Shown: in pieces, positions 1-8,579 of the stretch
Numbering within the stretch: position 1 is the stretch's first letter
Layout of the letters: each line of letters opens with the position of its first letter
Source: Oscillospiraceae bacterium
GTDB lineage: Bacteria > Bacillota > Clostridia > Saccharofermentanales > Saccharofermentanaceae
Length of the DNA stretch: 64,000 bases
NCBI GenBank assembly: GCA_015069205.1
Contig: SVIZ01000002.1
Span: forward strand, 124,001-188,000
Direction of reading: 5' to 3'
The notes under the pieces: generated by a model
Seen by the model: only the letters and a program-made list of their open reading frames with translations
Database searches by the model: none
What the model was told of the DNA's origin: nothing
Made by a program: the position numbers and the translations under genes

Positions 1-1257
1 CCTGAGACAGGCTATCATTTCGTTAACTGGACCATTGATGGAAATGTTGTAAGCACAAATGCCAATTACACATTTACAGTTTCCGGACCTGCTGATCTGA
101 AAGCTAACTTTGCTATTAATTCTTATACAGTTAAGTTCGTTAACGATGACGGTACTTTGCTCAAGGAAGCTCAGTTCGTATATGGAAGCACTGCGTTCTA
201 TCATGTTAATGAAACTCCTAAGAAGAAGCCTACTGTACAGTACACTTATACATTTGCCGGATGGGATAAGAAGCTTGGTGCAGTAACGGATGACATTACA
301 TACACAGCTACTTATGAAGCCACAGTCAACAAGTATAAGATCACGTTCAAGAATGAAGATGGTTCTATGCTCCAGACCGGCGAAGTTGAGTATGGTAAGC
401 TCCCTGTTTATGAGAAGGATACACCTACTAAAGCAGCAACTGTACAGGAGACATTTACTTTCGCAGGTTGGGATAAGGAAATATCCAAGGTAACAGGCGA
501 GACAGTTTACACTGCAACATATACTTCCAAGCCAATCACAAAGGATAGTATTAATTATAAGTACTTCACGGTTGCGTTTGTAACAAATGGCGGCTCTGAA
601 ATCGTATCCCAGCTGGTTGCTGAAGGCGGAGTTGCATTCAGACCTGAAGAGCCTTTGAGAGAAAGATATACTTTCGGAGGCTGGTATATCGATGAAGCAC
701 TCACAAAGCCGTTCAGCTTTGCAACAGCTATCACATCTGATATCACTCTCTACGCTAAGTGGATCAAGGGTTCACCTGACATTGAAGCTACATACGCAGT
801 CGTTGGTTTAGGAAGCACATCATTTGAACTCGGCAGCGGTGAGGATATCACGGTAGCAGTTGAGAGAAGCAAGGATAACGATTCGATCGCAACACACTTC
901 AAGGGTGTTCTGATCGATGGCGTTGAAGTCGCTTACTATAACTACGAGCTTGCTGAAGATAACAGCTCAGTAATAATCAGAGCAGATGCACTTGAGGGAC
1001 TCGAAGCGGGAACTCACACAGTTACGATCGTTTATGACGATGGTACAGCTGAAGTTGAACTGGTCGTTGCAGATGCAAATGAGCCTACTGCGGCGGTTGA
1101 AAAGATAACTGAGACCGAAGCCGGCGACACAGAACCTGTTAACGTTACAGCTGAGAAGACCAGCAATTGGGGTCTGTGGATCGCACTGGGTATCGTCGCA
1201 GTTGTTGTTATTGCAGCTATCCCGATCTTCATAATAAAAGGCCGCAGCTTAAAATAA
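1..1257 (+). CDS. Cell-surface protein with InlB B-type (Listeria-Bacteroides) repeats, 5' end outside window
   Basis: The frame is open from base 1, so the gene begins upstream; the TTG at 157 is internal. The visible 418 residues carry repeated beta-rich modules of about 65-70 residues ending in a 'TFAGWDK...YTATY' pattern, then a canonical Flg_new/InlB B-repeat ('FGGWYID...ITLYAKW'). An Ig-like domain of about 90 residues follows, then a low-complexity Glu/Thr linker. The C-terminus is one membrane segment (about 20 hydrophobic residues after NWGLW) followed by a short basic tail. No LPXTG motif is visible, so the protein is probably anchored by this helix and displayed outside the cell. 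The family is common in clostridial and Listeria surface proteins; ligand unknown. Confidence 0.85.
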   Translation, partial: PETGYHFVNWTIDGNVVSTNANYTFTVSGPADLKANFAINSYTVKFVNDDGTLLKEAQFVYGSTAFYHVNETPKKKPTVQYTYTFAGWDKKLGAVTDDITYTATYEATVNKYKITFKNEDGSMLQTGEVEYGKLPVYEKDTPTKAATVQETFTFAGWDKEISKVTGETVYTATYTSKPITKDSINYKYFTVAFVTNGGSEIVSQLVAEGGVAFRPEEPLRERYTFGGWYIDEALTKPFSFATAITSDITLYAKWIKGSPDIEATYAVVGLGSTSFELGSGEDITVAVERSKDNDSIATHFKGVLIDGVEVAYYNYELAEDNSSVIIRADALEGLEAGTHTVTIVYDDGTAEVELVVADANEPTAAVEKITETEAGDTEPVNVTAEKTSNWGLWIALGIVAVVVIAAIPIFIIKGRSLK

Positions 1258-1279
1258 GCTATTGAAAGACTAAATATAC

Positions 1280-1307
1280 GAGGGGCAGGAAGCTAATCCT
1301 GTCCCTC
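1280..1307 (+). terminator. Terminator hairpin after the surface-protein gene
   Basis: An 11-bp stem (1280-1290 with 1297-1307, one G-U pair) encloses a 6-nt loop and is followed by an A/T-rich run rather than a pure T tract. It lies 22 bp after the stop codon. Confidence 0.6.
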
Positions 1308-1325
1308 AATTATTATAATAAGTAC

Positions 1326-1354
1326 TACATATATTTAAGGGCATGTGGTATAGT
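1326..1354 (+). promoter_or_regulatory. Probable sigma-A promoter of the DEAD-box helicase
   Basis: A TATAGT -10 at 1349-1354 has an upstream TG (extended -10). A weak -35 (TACATA) lies 17 bp upstream. It sits between the terminator at 1280 and the helicase start at 1387. Confidence 0.45.
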
Positions 1355-1386
1355 TTGCGTCGAAAGAAATTAAGTGAGCATATTAA

Positions 1387-2505
1387 ATGGATGAAATAAA
1401 GACATTTGCAGACCTCGACCTGTCACCTGAGGTCATGGACGCCCTGAAGAAGATGGGTGTTAAGAGACCCACTACGATCCAGCAGAAAGCGATACCGCTT
1501 CTGATGGACAATTTCAGCGTGATTGCAAAAGCGCCTACCGGAACCGGAAAGACATTCGCTTTCGGCATTCCGATCCTTGAATATCTCAACATGGATTCGA
1601 AGTTCGTGCAGGCTCTGATCCTTTGCCCGACAAGAGAGCTTGCTCTTCAGATCACTACTGAGCTTAAAGGACTTGCAAAGTATATTAAGGGTTTCAAGAT
1701 TGCAGCTCTTATCGGAGGCCAGAGCATGCGCCTCCAGGCTGAGAAGGTGCAGAAGAAGCCCCAGGTCATCGTTGCCACTCCTGGCCGTCTTCTCGACATG
1801 AGCCAGAGAAAACTCGTTGACATCTCAAACATCTATACCCTCGTTCTTGATGAGGCGGACGAGATGCTCAAGATGGGATTTATCAACGACATCAGAAAGA
1901 TAATGGCACTGACTCCGAAGGATAAGCAGATTGCTTTATTCTCCGCGACAATGCCAAGAGAGATCCAGAACATCACGTGGGAATTCATGTCAGGCAGTGC
2001 CGAGATCGACGTCATGCCGAAGGCAGAAGACCACCCTGATATCGATGAATACATAGTTGAGTGTCCGGAGAAGGACAAGCTCAAGAACATAGTAATGATC
2101 ATGGCAAAAGAAGACCTGAGAAAAACGATAGTCTTCTGCAATACAAAGGTGCAGACGACCAAAGTCGGCGAGCAGCTGACTGCAGCCGGAGTATCCGCAA
2201 AAGTCCTTCACGGTGACTGCAGCCAGAGGGAAAGAAACAGGGTTATGGACATGTACAGGGCTGATAAGTTCGACGTTCTTGTCGCAACGGATGTCGTCGC
2301 AAGAGGCATCGATGTAGACGACATTGAAGCCGTATTTAACTATGACATTCCCAAAGAGAATGAACTCTATCTGCACAGGATCGGACGTACCGCGCGTGCC
2401 GGCAAGGCTGGAAAGGCATTCTCATTCGTCGCTTATCTCGACCGTCCCAGAATGGAAGAGATAATCAGATATACAAAGATAGATCCCAAGCCTTACGAGA
2501 TCTGA
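1387..2505 (+). CDS. DEAD-box ATP-dependent RNA helicase (short form)
   Basis: This 372-residue protein contains the ordered superfamily 2 motifs: Q motif (TTIQQKAIP), motif I APTGTGKT, Ia PTRELALQI, II DEAD, III SAT, and VI HRIGRTARAG. It therefore has both RecA-like domains and should unwind or remodel short RNA duplexes with ATP, as in ribosome assembly or mRNA decay. It ends right after the second RecA domain, so the basic or RNA-binding C-terminal extension of CsdA/DbpA-type helicases is missing. The ATG start is placed by the Q-motif-to-N-terminus distance; only a weak purine stretch precedes it. It is a single-gene unit convergent with trkH. Exact RNA target unknown. Confidence 0.9.
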   Translation: MDEIKTFADLDLSPEVMDALKKMGVKRPTTIQQKAIPLLMDNFSVIAKAPTGTGKTFAFGIPILEYLNMDSKFVQALILCPTRELALQITTELKGLAKYIKGFKIAALIGGQSMRLQAEKVQKKPQVIVATPGRLLDMSQRKLVDISNIYTLVLDEADEMLKMGFINDIRKIMALTPKDKQIALFSATMPREIQNITWEFMSGSAEIDVMPKAEDHPDIDEYIVECPEKDKLKNIVMIMAKEDLRKTIVFCNTKVQTTKVGEQLTAAGVSAKVLHGDCSQRERNRVMDMYRADKFDVLVATDVVARGIDVDDIEAVFNYDIPKENELYLHRIGRTARAGKAGKAFSFVAYLDRPRMEEIIRYTKIDPKPYEI

Positions 2506-2531
2506 TAATTCTTATTTTCGAGATGTGAAGT

Positions 2532-3998
2532 TCAGCCCTGAAGCCTCGGGGCCTTTTTAAATATTCCCTTATATGTTGAGGGGGTGAGGAATACGATGAG
2601 CGGCAAGAGCTCGAGTCTTCCTGCGATCATGTCGAAAATGAACACCCACTTGGATACGTCAGAGAAGAACGCGTAGTTGTGCGTAGGTCCTACGAGTGAG
2701 AGACCGGGGCCGATGTTGTTGAGAGTTGCAGCTACTGAAGAGAAGACCGTAACAAGGTCGTGGCCTTCGAATGCGACGATAAACATCGATGATGCAAAAG
2801 TTACGAGATAAATGAAGAAATAGATTGCTACGGAATGCTCGATGTCGCCGTCGACAGGCTTGCCGTCAATATGGATCTTCTTGACCGTTCTCGGGTGAAG
2901 ATAAGTATTGATCTCTCTTTTTATCGACTTGAACATGATCTGTAATCTTGCGATCTTAACACCGCCGCCGGTGGAGCTTGCGCATGCACCGATGATCATG
3001 AGGGAAAGCAGTATGAACTTGGCAATCGTAGGCCAGAGATCAAAGTCTGTCGTGGCAAACCCGGTTGTAGTGATGATCGTGGATACCTGGAAGAAAGAAT
3101 GTCTTAATGTTTCTTCGATTCCGCCGTACATGCCTCTTAATGAGAAGAATATGATCGCTGTCGCAACTGCTACAACGGCGAGATAAACCCTGACCTCGCT
3201 CATCTTGAATGCCTTGGAGATCTGCTTTGTCGTGATGTAATAATAGAAGTTGAAGTTCACGCCGAACATGATCATGAAGACTCCAACGATCCACTGAATG
3301 TGCGGGGCATAAGAAGCAAAGCTGTCATTTTTTACGCCGAAACCACCGGTACCTGCAGTACCGAATGCAGTGCAGATGCTGTCAAACAGCGGCATTCCGC
3401 ATACGAATAGAAGAATGATCTCTGTTAATGTCATTACCAGGTAAATGAGATATAGCATCTTGGCGGTTGATCTGACTTTAGGCACGATCTTGCCGACTGT
3501 AGGTCCGGGGCTTTCCGCTCTCATGAGATTCATGTTTGAGCCGCCTGTCATAGGGACTACGGCAAGCAGGAAAACGAGAACGCCCATGCCGCCGATCCAG
3601 TGAGTGAGCGAACGCCACATAAGAGATGTGTGGGACATTGCCTCAACGTCGGTAAGTATGCTTGCACCGGTCGTGGTAAAGCCTGATGCCGTCTCGAACA
3701 TTGCATCTGTGAAAGAAGGAATCTCTTTTGTGAGAACGAACGGAATACATCCGCAGGCACTTAACACGAGCCAGGAAAGTGCCGTGGCAACACAACCGTC
3801 TTTAATAAAGATGGTCATGTTCTTAGGCTTTTTCAATGAGATCAGAAAGCCGGCGCCTATATAAATAGCCGCCAGGCCAATATAATAAAATACTTGGACC
3901 TCACCATAGAAAAGTCCGCAAATGACAGGCATAAGCATAAGCGCGCCTTCAATGAGCAAGACTTTGCCCAGGATGTAAACAAGCATTCTTATGTTCAT
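2532..3998 (-). CDS. trkH: TrkH/KtrB-family potassium uptake channel subunit
   Basis: The 488-residue polytopic protein has the four pseudo-repeated membrane-pore-membrane units of the SKT superfamily. Filter glycines are visible in the P-loops: TTGASIL, GTGGFG, TTGFATT and NNIGPG. It is the ion-conducting subunit for K+ uptake and works with the cytoplasmic TrkA regulator encoded immediately upstream; the two reading frames overlap by 4 nt (ATGA), which suggests translational coupling. Length and sequence pattern fit TrkH/TrkG-type subunits better than the shorter KtrB, although the two are hard to separate by eye. It is the last gene of a four-gene minus-strand operon that begins with two CobW-like GTPases. 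Confidence 0.92.
   Translation of the reverse strand: MNIRMLVYILGKVLLIEGALMLMPVICGLFYGEVQVFYYIGLAAIYIGAGFLISLKKPKNMTIFIKDGCVATALSWLVLSACGCIPFVLTKEIPSFTDAMFETASGFTTTGASILTDVEAMSHTSLMWRSLTHWIGGMGVLVFLLAVVPMTGGSNMNLMRAESPGPTVGKIVPKVRSTAKMLYLIYLVMTLTEIILLFVCGMPLFDSICTAFGTAGTGGFGVKNDSFASYAPHIQWIVGVFMIMFGVNFNFYYYITTKQISKAFKMSEVRVYLAVVAVATAIIFFSLRGMYGGIEETLRHSFFQVSTIITTTGFATTDFDLWPTIAKFILLSLMIIGACASSTGGGVKIARLQIMFKSIKREINTYLHPRTVKKIHIDGKPVDGDIEHSVAIYFFIYLVTFASSMFIVAFEGHDLVTVFSSVAATLNNIGPGLSLVGPTHNYAFFSDVSKWVFIFDMIAGRLELLPLIVFLTPSTYKGIFKKAPRLQG
2535..2558 (+). terminator. Helicase terminator embedded in the 3' end of trkH
   Basis: A 7-bp stem (2535-2541 with 2546-2552, one G-U) with a 4-nt loop is followed by a T5 run. 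The hairpin lies inside the last codons of the convergent trkH gene. Confidence 0.6.
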
Positions 3999-5377
3999 CT
4001 TACGATATCAGTTAAGGTCGTGAATCCCTTATTCTTTGTAACGATCATTACGCTGTCACCGACTTCGATCGAGTCGCTTCCTGTAGGGATAATGATCCTG
4101 CCTGAACGGTTGATGAACGATACGAGCGTATTGGGTTTGAGCTTCATTTCCTTGAGCTGCTTGCCTGTGGCACTTGAAGGCTCTTTTACCTTGAACTCGA
4201 TTGCTTCCGCACGCTCGTCGAAAAGATGATACATAACTTCGACGTTGCTTCCGATGGAAGCCTGTCTTGCACGTGCATATGTGATGATGGCCTCAGAGGT
4301 TATCAGCTTGGGGTAGATAACGCTGCCGAGATCCAATCGGTTGATAACGTCTGTAAAGCTTATCTTGTTGATCTTTGTAACAGACTTGATGTCTCTTGAG
4401 ATCTGTCTAGCAAAGAGAGTAAGCATGATGTTTTCCTCATCGATTCCGGTGAGGGCGACAACTGAATCAACATCTCTGATACCTGTCTCTTCAAGGAGAG
4501 ACTCATTGATACCGTCGCCGTTGATGATGGTGGCCTTCGGAAGAAGGTCGCTCAGTTCTTCACAACGCTCAGGGTCTTTCTCGATGAGCTTAACGTCGAT
4601 ACCCGTCTTGATAAGCTGGTCGGCGAGGTAGTATGCGGACTTGCCGCCGCCGATGATTATCGTGCTCCTTACGGAGTTTGTATTAAATCCGATGGACTTA
4701 AGGAATGAGTGGCAAACTTTACGGGTTGCGACAAACGAGATGATGTCGCCTGCGGAAAGCTCGAAAGAACCGTTAGGGATAGTTACTTCGTCGCCGCGCT
4801 CGACACCTACGATGACAAGGTCATTTGTGTAGTTGCTTCCGAGATAAGCGATCGTCTTACCGTCGAGAACGTTTCCTTCGGGAATCTTGATCTTAACGAG
4901 TTCTGCACTTCCGTGTGCGAAGGAGTTGATCGAGATCGCAGCAGGGAGGAATAGGATACGGGCTGCTTCGACAGCGGCCTCATATTCAGGATTTATGATC
5001 ATCTCAAGGCTGAGCTTTGACCTGAGGTAAGGGATCTCCTTGCCATAGTCAGGGTTTCTTACACGTGCGATCGTTGCAAGATTCTTATTGAACTGCTTTG
5101 CGATCGTGCAGCACAGGAGGTTGAGCTCATCTGATTCGGTAACGGAGATGAAGAGGTCGGCAGTAGCAATGCCTGCTTCTTCAAGTACTTCGTGGCTTGC
5201 GCCGTTACCGATGATGCCCATACAGTCGCAAAGGTTTGCGAGCTCTGTAAGGCGGTCAACGTTCTTGTCGATGATGACCAGATCGTGGCCCTCTTCTGCG
5301 AGTCTGTTAACGAGCGTGTCGCCGACTTTGCCGGCACCTACAACGATGATCTTGAGTCCTTTTTTACCCATAAGCAT
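3995..5377 (-). CDS. trkA: TrkA, NAD-binding regulator of Trk potassium uptake
   Basis: This 460-residue protein is two tandem RCK units. The first Rossmann nucleotide-binding motif is VVGAGKVGDTL near the N-terminus and the second is IIGGGKSAYYLADQL in the middle; each is followed by a TrkA-C domain. It forms the cytoplasmic ring that gates TrkH in response to nucleotides. The full two-RCK length matches Trk systems rather than the half-size KtrA. The start ATG at 5377 overlaps the stop of the upstream CobW gene by one base (TAATG); a second ATG two codons later is equally possible. Co-transcription with trkH is clear from the ATGA overlap. Confidence 0.92.
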   Translation of the reverse strand: MLMGKKGLKIIVVGAGKVGDTLVNRLAEEGHDLVIIDKNVDRLTELANLCDCMGIIGNGASHEVLEEAGIATADLFISVTESDELNLLCCTIAKQFNKNLATIARVRNPDYGKEIPYLRSKLSLEMIINPEYEAAVEAARILFLPAAISINSFAHGSAELVKIKIPEGNVLDGKTIAYLGSNYTNDLVIVGVERGDEVTIPNGSFELSAGDIISFVATRKVCHSFLKSIGFNTNSVRSTIIIGGGKSAYYLADQLIKTGIDVKLIEKDPERCEELSDLLPKATIINGDGINESLLEETGIRDVDSVVALTGIDEENIMLTLFARQISRDIKSVTKINKISFTDVINRLDLGSVIYPKLITSEAIITYARARQASIGSNVEVMYHLFDERAEAIEFKVKEPSSATGKQLKEMKLKPNTLVSFINRSGRIIIPTGSDSIEVGDSVMIVTKNKGFTTLTDIVR

Positions 5378-6495
5378 TAAATCCCGAATAACTCTTTGAC
5401 TGCGTCTTTCTTAACGCCTGAACCGATGACTACGATCTTACCCGTAACATCGGAAGCGCCTGTTCTCACTTCGGATTCTTCAGGTACGAAGTCGAAGTGG
5501 ATCCAAGTACCATCTTCGCCTGCGACTATACCCTTTGAACGGAGGATCATGCCGTATTTTTCGCTGTCGTCCAATGCCTTCAAAGCATTCTCGATATCAG
5601 CCTTTGTGAAACGCTTGGAAGTCTCGAATCCGACGGAATCGAAAACCTCGTCAGCATGATGGTGATGATGCTCATGCTCGTGGTCGTGGTCGTGATGGTG
5701 GTGATGTTCGTGATCATCATGATCATCGTCATCGTGATCATGGTGGTGATGGTGCTCGTGCTCGTCATCATCATCGTCGTCATCGTCATGATCGTGATGG
5801 TGGTGTGCCTTGCACTCTTCGCACTCACAGTCTTCGCCGTGCTCATGATGGTGGTGATGCTCATGCTCTTCTGCTTCGAGAAGTGCAGCAGCCATGTCTG
5901 CAGCTGTAAGAGGCTCTTCGATAGCCTTGAGGATCTGTACTCCTGAGAGCTCGTCCCAGGGTGTTGTGATGATCTGTGAATGATCGTTGATCTCACGGAT
6001 AAGTGCTATAGCCTGATCGAGTTTGTCCTGTGCGATGTTGCCTGTACGGCTTAAGATGATCGTGCCGGCATACTTAATCTGGTTCTCATAGAACTCCTTG
6101 AAGTTCTTGAGGTAGATGCGGCACTTGGAAGCGTCGATAACAGTTACTGTTCCGCAGATCTCTGTGCCTTCAACGCGCTTAACTGCAGCAACTACGTCAG
6201 AGAGTTTGCCTACGCCGGAGGGCTCGATGAGGATCCTGTCGGGTGCGAACTGCTTGATTACGTCCTGGAGCGCTGTGCCGAAGTCACCAACAAGGCTGCA
6301 GCAGATGCATCCGGAATTCATCTCGGTGATGTTGATGCCGGACTCCTTAAGGAAGCCGCCGTCGATGCCAATCTGGCCGAACTCGTTTTCGATAAGTACG
6401 AGCTTAGCGCCGTTATAACCGTCAGCGATAAGCTTCTTGATCAGTGTTGTTTTGCCTGCTCCCAGAAATCCTGAGAAAATGTCTACTTTAGTCAT
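5377..6495 (-). CDS. CobW/COG0523 GTPase with a very His/Asp-rich metal-binding insert
   Basis: The 372-residue G3E-family GTPase has the P-loop GFLGAGKTT (residues 9-17) and the COG0523 metal motif CxCC (Cys63, Cys65, Cys66). The usual NKxD guanine motif appears as SRTG. Residues about 207-280 are an insert built almost only of His, Asp and Glu, with a CxCxxC cluster inside it. A CobW C-terminal domain follows. The family inserts metals into client proteins or acts in zinc, cobalt or nickel homeostasis; the His/Cys tract suggests metal storage or sensing. It lies 21 bp after a second CobW-like gene and directly before trkA. The client and the metal cannot be read from the sequence. Confidence 0.85.
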   Translation of the reverse strand: MTKVDIFSGFLGAGKTTLIKKLIADGYNGAKLVLIENEFGQIGIDGGFLKESGINITEMNSGCICCSLVGDFGTALQDVIKQFAPDRILIEPSGVGKLSDVVAAVKRVEGTEICGTVTVIDASKCRIYLKNFKEFYENQIKYAGTIILSRTGNIAQDKLDQAIALIREINDHSQIITTPWDELSGVQILKAIEEPLTAADMAAALLEAEEHEHHHHHEHGEDCECEECKAHHHHDHDDDDDDDDEHEHHHHHDHDDDDHDDHEHHHHHDHDHEHEHHHHHADEVFDSVGFETSKRFTKADIENALKALDDSEKYGMILRSKGIVAGEDGTWIHFDFVPEESEVRTGASDVTGKIVVIGSGVKKDAVKELFGI

Positions 6496-6516
6496 TAAAA
6501 TGCCTCTTTTCTATCG

Positions 6517-7467
6517 TCAATTAAAATATATAACGTCATTATCGGGCTTGCTCGTTATAGCATAGTCCTCGACTGTGAGGCAGGGTACGTTGACCTTGCC
6601 GCCCTGTCCGTCGTCGTCTTCGAAATATCTTACCTGTCCTGTTACCTTAAGCCACTGGCCTGCAGGGAAGTTGGATCTTAATTCATAAAAACAGAGAACG
6701 CCCATCATCTGGATGTCAGCAGCGCAGCATGTATATGCCTGTCTCTGCAGAACGAAAGCACGGCCGTTGAATTCTCTTAAGATAACGGCCTGACCGATGA
6801 GGCTGACCCTCTTGCCGTTGTAACGGTCCATGTTGTCCATGGCATCGGTATAGAAAAGACCGAAGTCCTCTGCAGCGATGACGCAGGGATTCTGGTTGAG
6901 GTCGAAGGGAAGATGGTCTTCGATCTTGATGATCTTATTGTCTTCGCCGAGGAAGTTGATGCTCATGCCCGGATTGACCGCCTTAACGGAACCTCTGAGC
7001 TTGGGGATATTGTCGGTCTCTTCGTTTACGCGGTTGAAGATGACAGTATCACCGTATCTGAAATAGTCAGCGAAAAGTGTCTGCATGTTTCTGAAATAAT
7101 TACCATATGTGGAAGCATCGATAACTACGACAGCTGCTGCCAGAGCCCAGCGCTCAGGCACGTCGACCTTCTCGAAAAATTCAGCAGGGGAGACCGAGCC
7201 GTTCCATTCAATGAATACGACACCCGGCTTATGCTTTGCCTCGATATCGAAAGTCAGCTCTTTGTTGACGTCATCGGTATCGCAGTTGATTATCACGGGG
7301 TTAGCGCCCTCGTAATTCTCGGGAATATATTCCTCTTCACCTTCTTCGGTGTTGATTACCACAACTTTGCGGTTCTTGAAGTTTTCTCCGCCGATCCAGG
7401 AACAGATGACCGAAGTCTTTCCGCTGTCCAGGAAACCGGTGAAAAAATAAACCAGACAATCATCCAT
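6517..7467 (-). CDS. CobW-like GTPase fused to a DUF1980-type C-terminal domain
   Basis: This 316-residue protein starts with a P-loop GTPase domain (GFLDSGKT, residues 11-18). It lacks the CxCC of its neighbour: only one Cys (61) is near that place. Residues about 190-316 resemble the C-terminal beta-barrel of the TIGR03943/DUF1980 (YcgQ-like) proteins, including the hallmark CCAAD at 247-251. DUF1980 proteins normally partner with a DUF318 permease and are often encoded beside CobW GTPases, so this looks like the two encoded as one chain. No permease is present here. It is first in the operon with cobW, trkA and trkH and has a good Shine-Dalgarno (GAGGTG). Function: probable metal homeostasis, inferred. 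Confidence 0.7.
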   Translation of the reverse strand: MDDCLVYFFTGFLDSGKTSVICSWIGGENFKNRKVVVINTEEGEEEYIPENYEGANPVIINCDTDDVNKELTFDIEAKHKPGVVFIEWNGSVSPAEFFEKVDVPERWALAAAVVVIDASTYGNYFRNMQTLFADYFRYGDTVIFNRVNEETDNIPKLRGSVKAVNPGMSINFLGEDNKIIKIEDHLPFDLNQNPCVIAAEDFGLFYTDAMDNMDRYNGKRVSLIGQAVILREFNGRAFVLQRQAYTCCAADIQMMGVLCFYELRSNFPAGQWLKVTGQVRYFEDDDGQGGKVNVPCLTVEDYAITSKPDNDVIYFN

Positions 7468-7512
7468 AAATAGTACACCTCATTTAACAAATAATATTTT
7501 GTCCCTGAATTG

Positions 7513-7541
7513 TTATTATTTCAAGCAAGAAAAAGTATAAA
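7513..7541 (+). promoter_or_regulatory. Probable sigma-A promoter of the dihydrouridine synthase gene
   Basis: TTATTA (7513-7518) and TATAAA (7536-7541) are separated by 17 bp, 37 bp before the start codon. The same 110-bp region must hold the divergent promoter of the CobW operon, for which no clear boxes were found. Confidence 0.45.
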
Positions 7542-7577
7542 ATCTAATATCGGCACTTTTGATTTTTAGGAGTATTA

Positions 7578-8579
7578 ATGAAATCGGTAAAGATCGGTGA
7601 CATAAAAATAAAGAATCCGATAGTCCTGTCTCCCATGGCGGGGATCAGCAGCCTGCCTTTCAGGATCATATGCAATGAGATGGGTGCAGGCTACAGCCCG
7701 ACAGAACTCGTGAGCGCCAGATCGATCAGATATAACGGCGTGGACAAGAGCCTTCGCTACATGAGGATCTCTCCTGAGGAAGAAGGGATCACAGCGATAC
7801 AGCTTTTCGGAACCGAACCCGAAGATTTTGAAGCGGCAATCGCGACCATCATGGAAACTCCGGTCTTAAAGGAAGTCTCGATAATCGACATAAACATGGG
7901 ATGCCCCGTCCCAAAGGTCGTAAAGACCGGTGCAGGCAGTGCCCTGATGCAGGACCCGAAGAGGGCTTCTGACATCGTAAAAGCCTGCAAAAAGGCGGTC
8001 TCAGGCCTTAGCAGGAATATCCCCATCACGGTCAAGACCAGAACAGGTTATAACGAGGGTGACAAGGGCAATCCCGATTTTGCAAAGGCGCTTGCGGATG
8101 CCGGTTGTGATATGATCTGCGTTCACGGCAGAACGAGGCCGCAGATGTATCACGGCGAGAGCTCAAATGAGGCGATCGCGGTAATGAGGGACGCCGTAAG
8201 AGGCTACGATATTCCTTTCTTCGCGAACGGCGATATCTGTGATGTCCGGTCGGCAAAGAAGATCATCGAAGATACGGACTGCGACGGCATCATGATAGGC
8301 CGTGCGGCAAGGGGAAATCCCTGGATATTCGGCAGGGTCCTGGCAGGGCTCAATGGCACGGAAATGCCTGATCTTCCGGGCGTTCAGGACCGCAAGGACA
8401 TGCTGGTCAGAGAGCTCGAAGGAAGGTTAAAATATCTTCCCGAGGATGTGGCGGTAAGGGAATTCAGAAGCGTAATGCCGTACTATGTAAAGGGACTGCC
8501 GGGATCAGCCCAGATAAAGGTCAAACTCGTGAACGCAGTGAGCCTTGACGAAGTAAAGGAGATAATAGAACTTGCCTGA
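7578..8579 (+). CDS. dus: tRNA-dihydrouridine synthase
   Basis: The 333-residue FMN enzyme has the Dus N-terminal signature (LSPMAGISSLPFR), the active-site motif with catalytic Cys in DINMGCPVPK, and the FMN phosphate-binding GDI...DGIMIGRAARGNPWIF region. It reduces specific uridines of tRNA to dihydrouridine using NAD(P)H. The sequence is closest in style to the DusB group, the usual single Dus of Firmicutes. The ATG follows an AGGAG site. A small membrane protein begins inside its last codons, so the two are co-expressed. Confidence 0.93.
   Translation: MKSVKIGDIKIKNPIVLSPMAGISSLPFRIICNEMGAGYSPTELVSARSIRYNGVDKSLRYMRISPEEEGITAIQLFGTEPEDFEAAIATIMETPVLKEVSIIDINMGCPVPKVVKTGAGSALMQDPKRASDIVKACKKAVSGLSRNIPITVKTRTGYNEGDKGNPDFAKALADAGCDMICVHGRTRPQMYHGESSNEAIAVMRDAVRGYDIPFFANGDICDVRSAKKIIEDTDCDGIMIGRAARGNPWIFGRVLAGLNGTEMPDLPGVQDRKDMLVRELEGRLKYLPEDVAVREFRSVMPYYVKGLPGSAQIKVKLVNAVSLDEVKEIIELA

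Noticed and set aside
157..1257. Start of the first gene at the TTG at 157
   Set aside because: The frame is open and codes for the same type of repeats back to base 1, so this is a gene cut by the window edge.
1150..1257. Sortase (LPXTG) anchor on the surface protein
   Set aside because: The C-terminus has a membrane helix and basic tail, but no LPXTG-like motif precedes it.
5656..5946. Plus-strand open frame encoding a Met/Val/Leu-rich 'membrane' peptide
   Set aside because: It is the reverse complement of the His/Asp codon tract of the CobW gene; the hydrophobic composition is a by-product of those codons and it has no ribosome binding site.
7468..7577. Zur/Fur-type operator before the CobW operon
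   Set aside because: Only a loose TGAA...TTCA inverted pair is present; no convincing metal-regulator box was found.
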